Below, piece after piece: positions 6,135 to 6,338 of a DNA stretch of 6,338 bases; the first letter of the stretch is position 1; each line of letters starts with the position of its first letter. Below the pieces are notes generated by a model. It searched no databases. It saw only the letters and a list, made by a program, of their open reading frames with translations, and was not told where the DNA came from. Source of the stretch: Sphingomonadaceae bacterium (lineage in GTDB: Bacteria; Pseudomonadota; Alphaproteobacteria; Sphingomonadales; Sphingomonadaceae); the NCBI GenBank assembly GCA_023384025.1, contig JAHDXX010000182.1, positions 1-6,338 on the forward strand, read 5' to 3'. The position numbers and the translations under genes are program-made.

Positions 6135-6338
6135 ATGTTCAGCCATATGATGGTCGGATCGAACGATATCGACCGGTCCAAGAAGTTCTATGATGCCACC
6201 TTTGCGGCCATGGGCGGGCGTGAAGGCATCACCGATCCCAAGGGCCGACTGATCTACATGCACAACGGTGGCATTTTCCTTGTCACCAAGCCGATCGATG
6301 GAGAGCCCGCTACCGCCGGTAATGGCTGCACTGTCGGC
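6135..6338 (+). CDS. VOC family (glyoxalase/bleomycin-resistance fold) protein, N-terminal part only
   Basis: The first 68 residues of a protein that runs off the right edge. It opens with MFSHMMVGSNDIDRSKKFYD, the typical first beta strand and helix of a vicinal-oxygen-chelate half-domain. His4 is at the usual position of the first metal ligand, and S/K-KFYD begins the helix. A second strand pair with LIYMHNGGIFLVTKP (residues 40-54) follows. The catalytic residues of the second half are not visible, so lyase, dioxygenase or binding activity cannot be decided. The start is supported by GGGAG six bases before the ATG, 54 bases after frmA. From memory, VOC genes often sit between frmA and the S-formylglutathione hydrolase gene in sphingomonads, so a role in the same glutathione-adduct pathway is inferred. 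Confidence 0.88.
   Translation, partial: MFSHMMVGSNDIDRSKKFYDATFAAMGGREGITDPKGRLIYMHNGGIFLVTKPIDGEPATAGNGCTVG

Noticed and set aside
4902..6263. A 453-codon open frame on the minus strand, longer than frmA itself
   Set aside because: It lies antisense to frmA and the start of the VOC gene, is rich in His, Asp, Gly and Arg as expected for the mirror frame of high-GC coding DNA, and shows no recognisable domain. FrmA on the plus strand is unmistakable.

Overview
The window is high-GC, tightly packed DNA whose gene content and protein style (PBP1A-type enzyme, an FzlA-like GST, FrmA followed by a VOC protein) suggest an alphaproteobacterium, most likely Sphingomonadales/Erythrobacteraceae. That assignment is inferred from protein resemblance, not from a marker gene. 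There are seven genes, two of them cut by the window edges. No gene-free stretch exceeds 90 bases, and I see no RNA genes, mobile elements or CRISPR arrays.

Left half (1-3382), all on the minus strand. In order of transcription: a 112-aa probable exported protein of unknown function (3382-3044), a GST-fold protein resembling the division factor FzlA (2973-2302), the cytoplasmic methionine-R-sulfoxide reductase MsrB (2256-1852), and a bifunctional class A penicillin-binding protein (1763 to beyond the left edge). The gaps are 70, 45 and 88 bases. A hairpin lies just before the msrB ribosome-binding site. Another follows the msrB stop codon and probably separates msrB from the PBP gene.

Right half (3464-6338), all on the plus strand. 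An NAD-type aldehyde dehydrogenase resembling succinate-semialdehyde dehydrogenase, then FrmA (glutathione-dependent formaldehyde dehydrogenase / S-nitrosoglutathione reductase), then the start of a VOC (glyoxalase-fold) protein cut by the right edge. Gaps are 70 and 54 bases and each gene has a purine-rich ribosome-binding site, so this looks like an aldehyde/formaldehyde detoxification operon. An S-formylglutathione hydrolase gene just beyond the right edge would fit.

The two halves are transcribed divergently from an 81-base gap (3383-3463). Nothing here is clearly a new system. The points most worth following up are the FzlA-like GST close to a PBP gene, the VOC gene in the formaldehyde operon, a 25-codon ORF that exactly bridges the dehydrogenase genes with ATGA overlaps at both ends, and the small exported protein.
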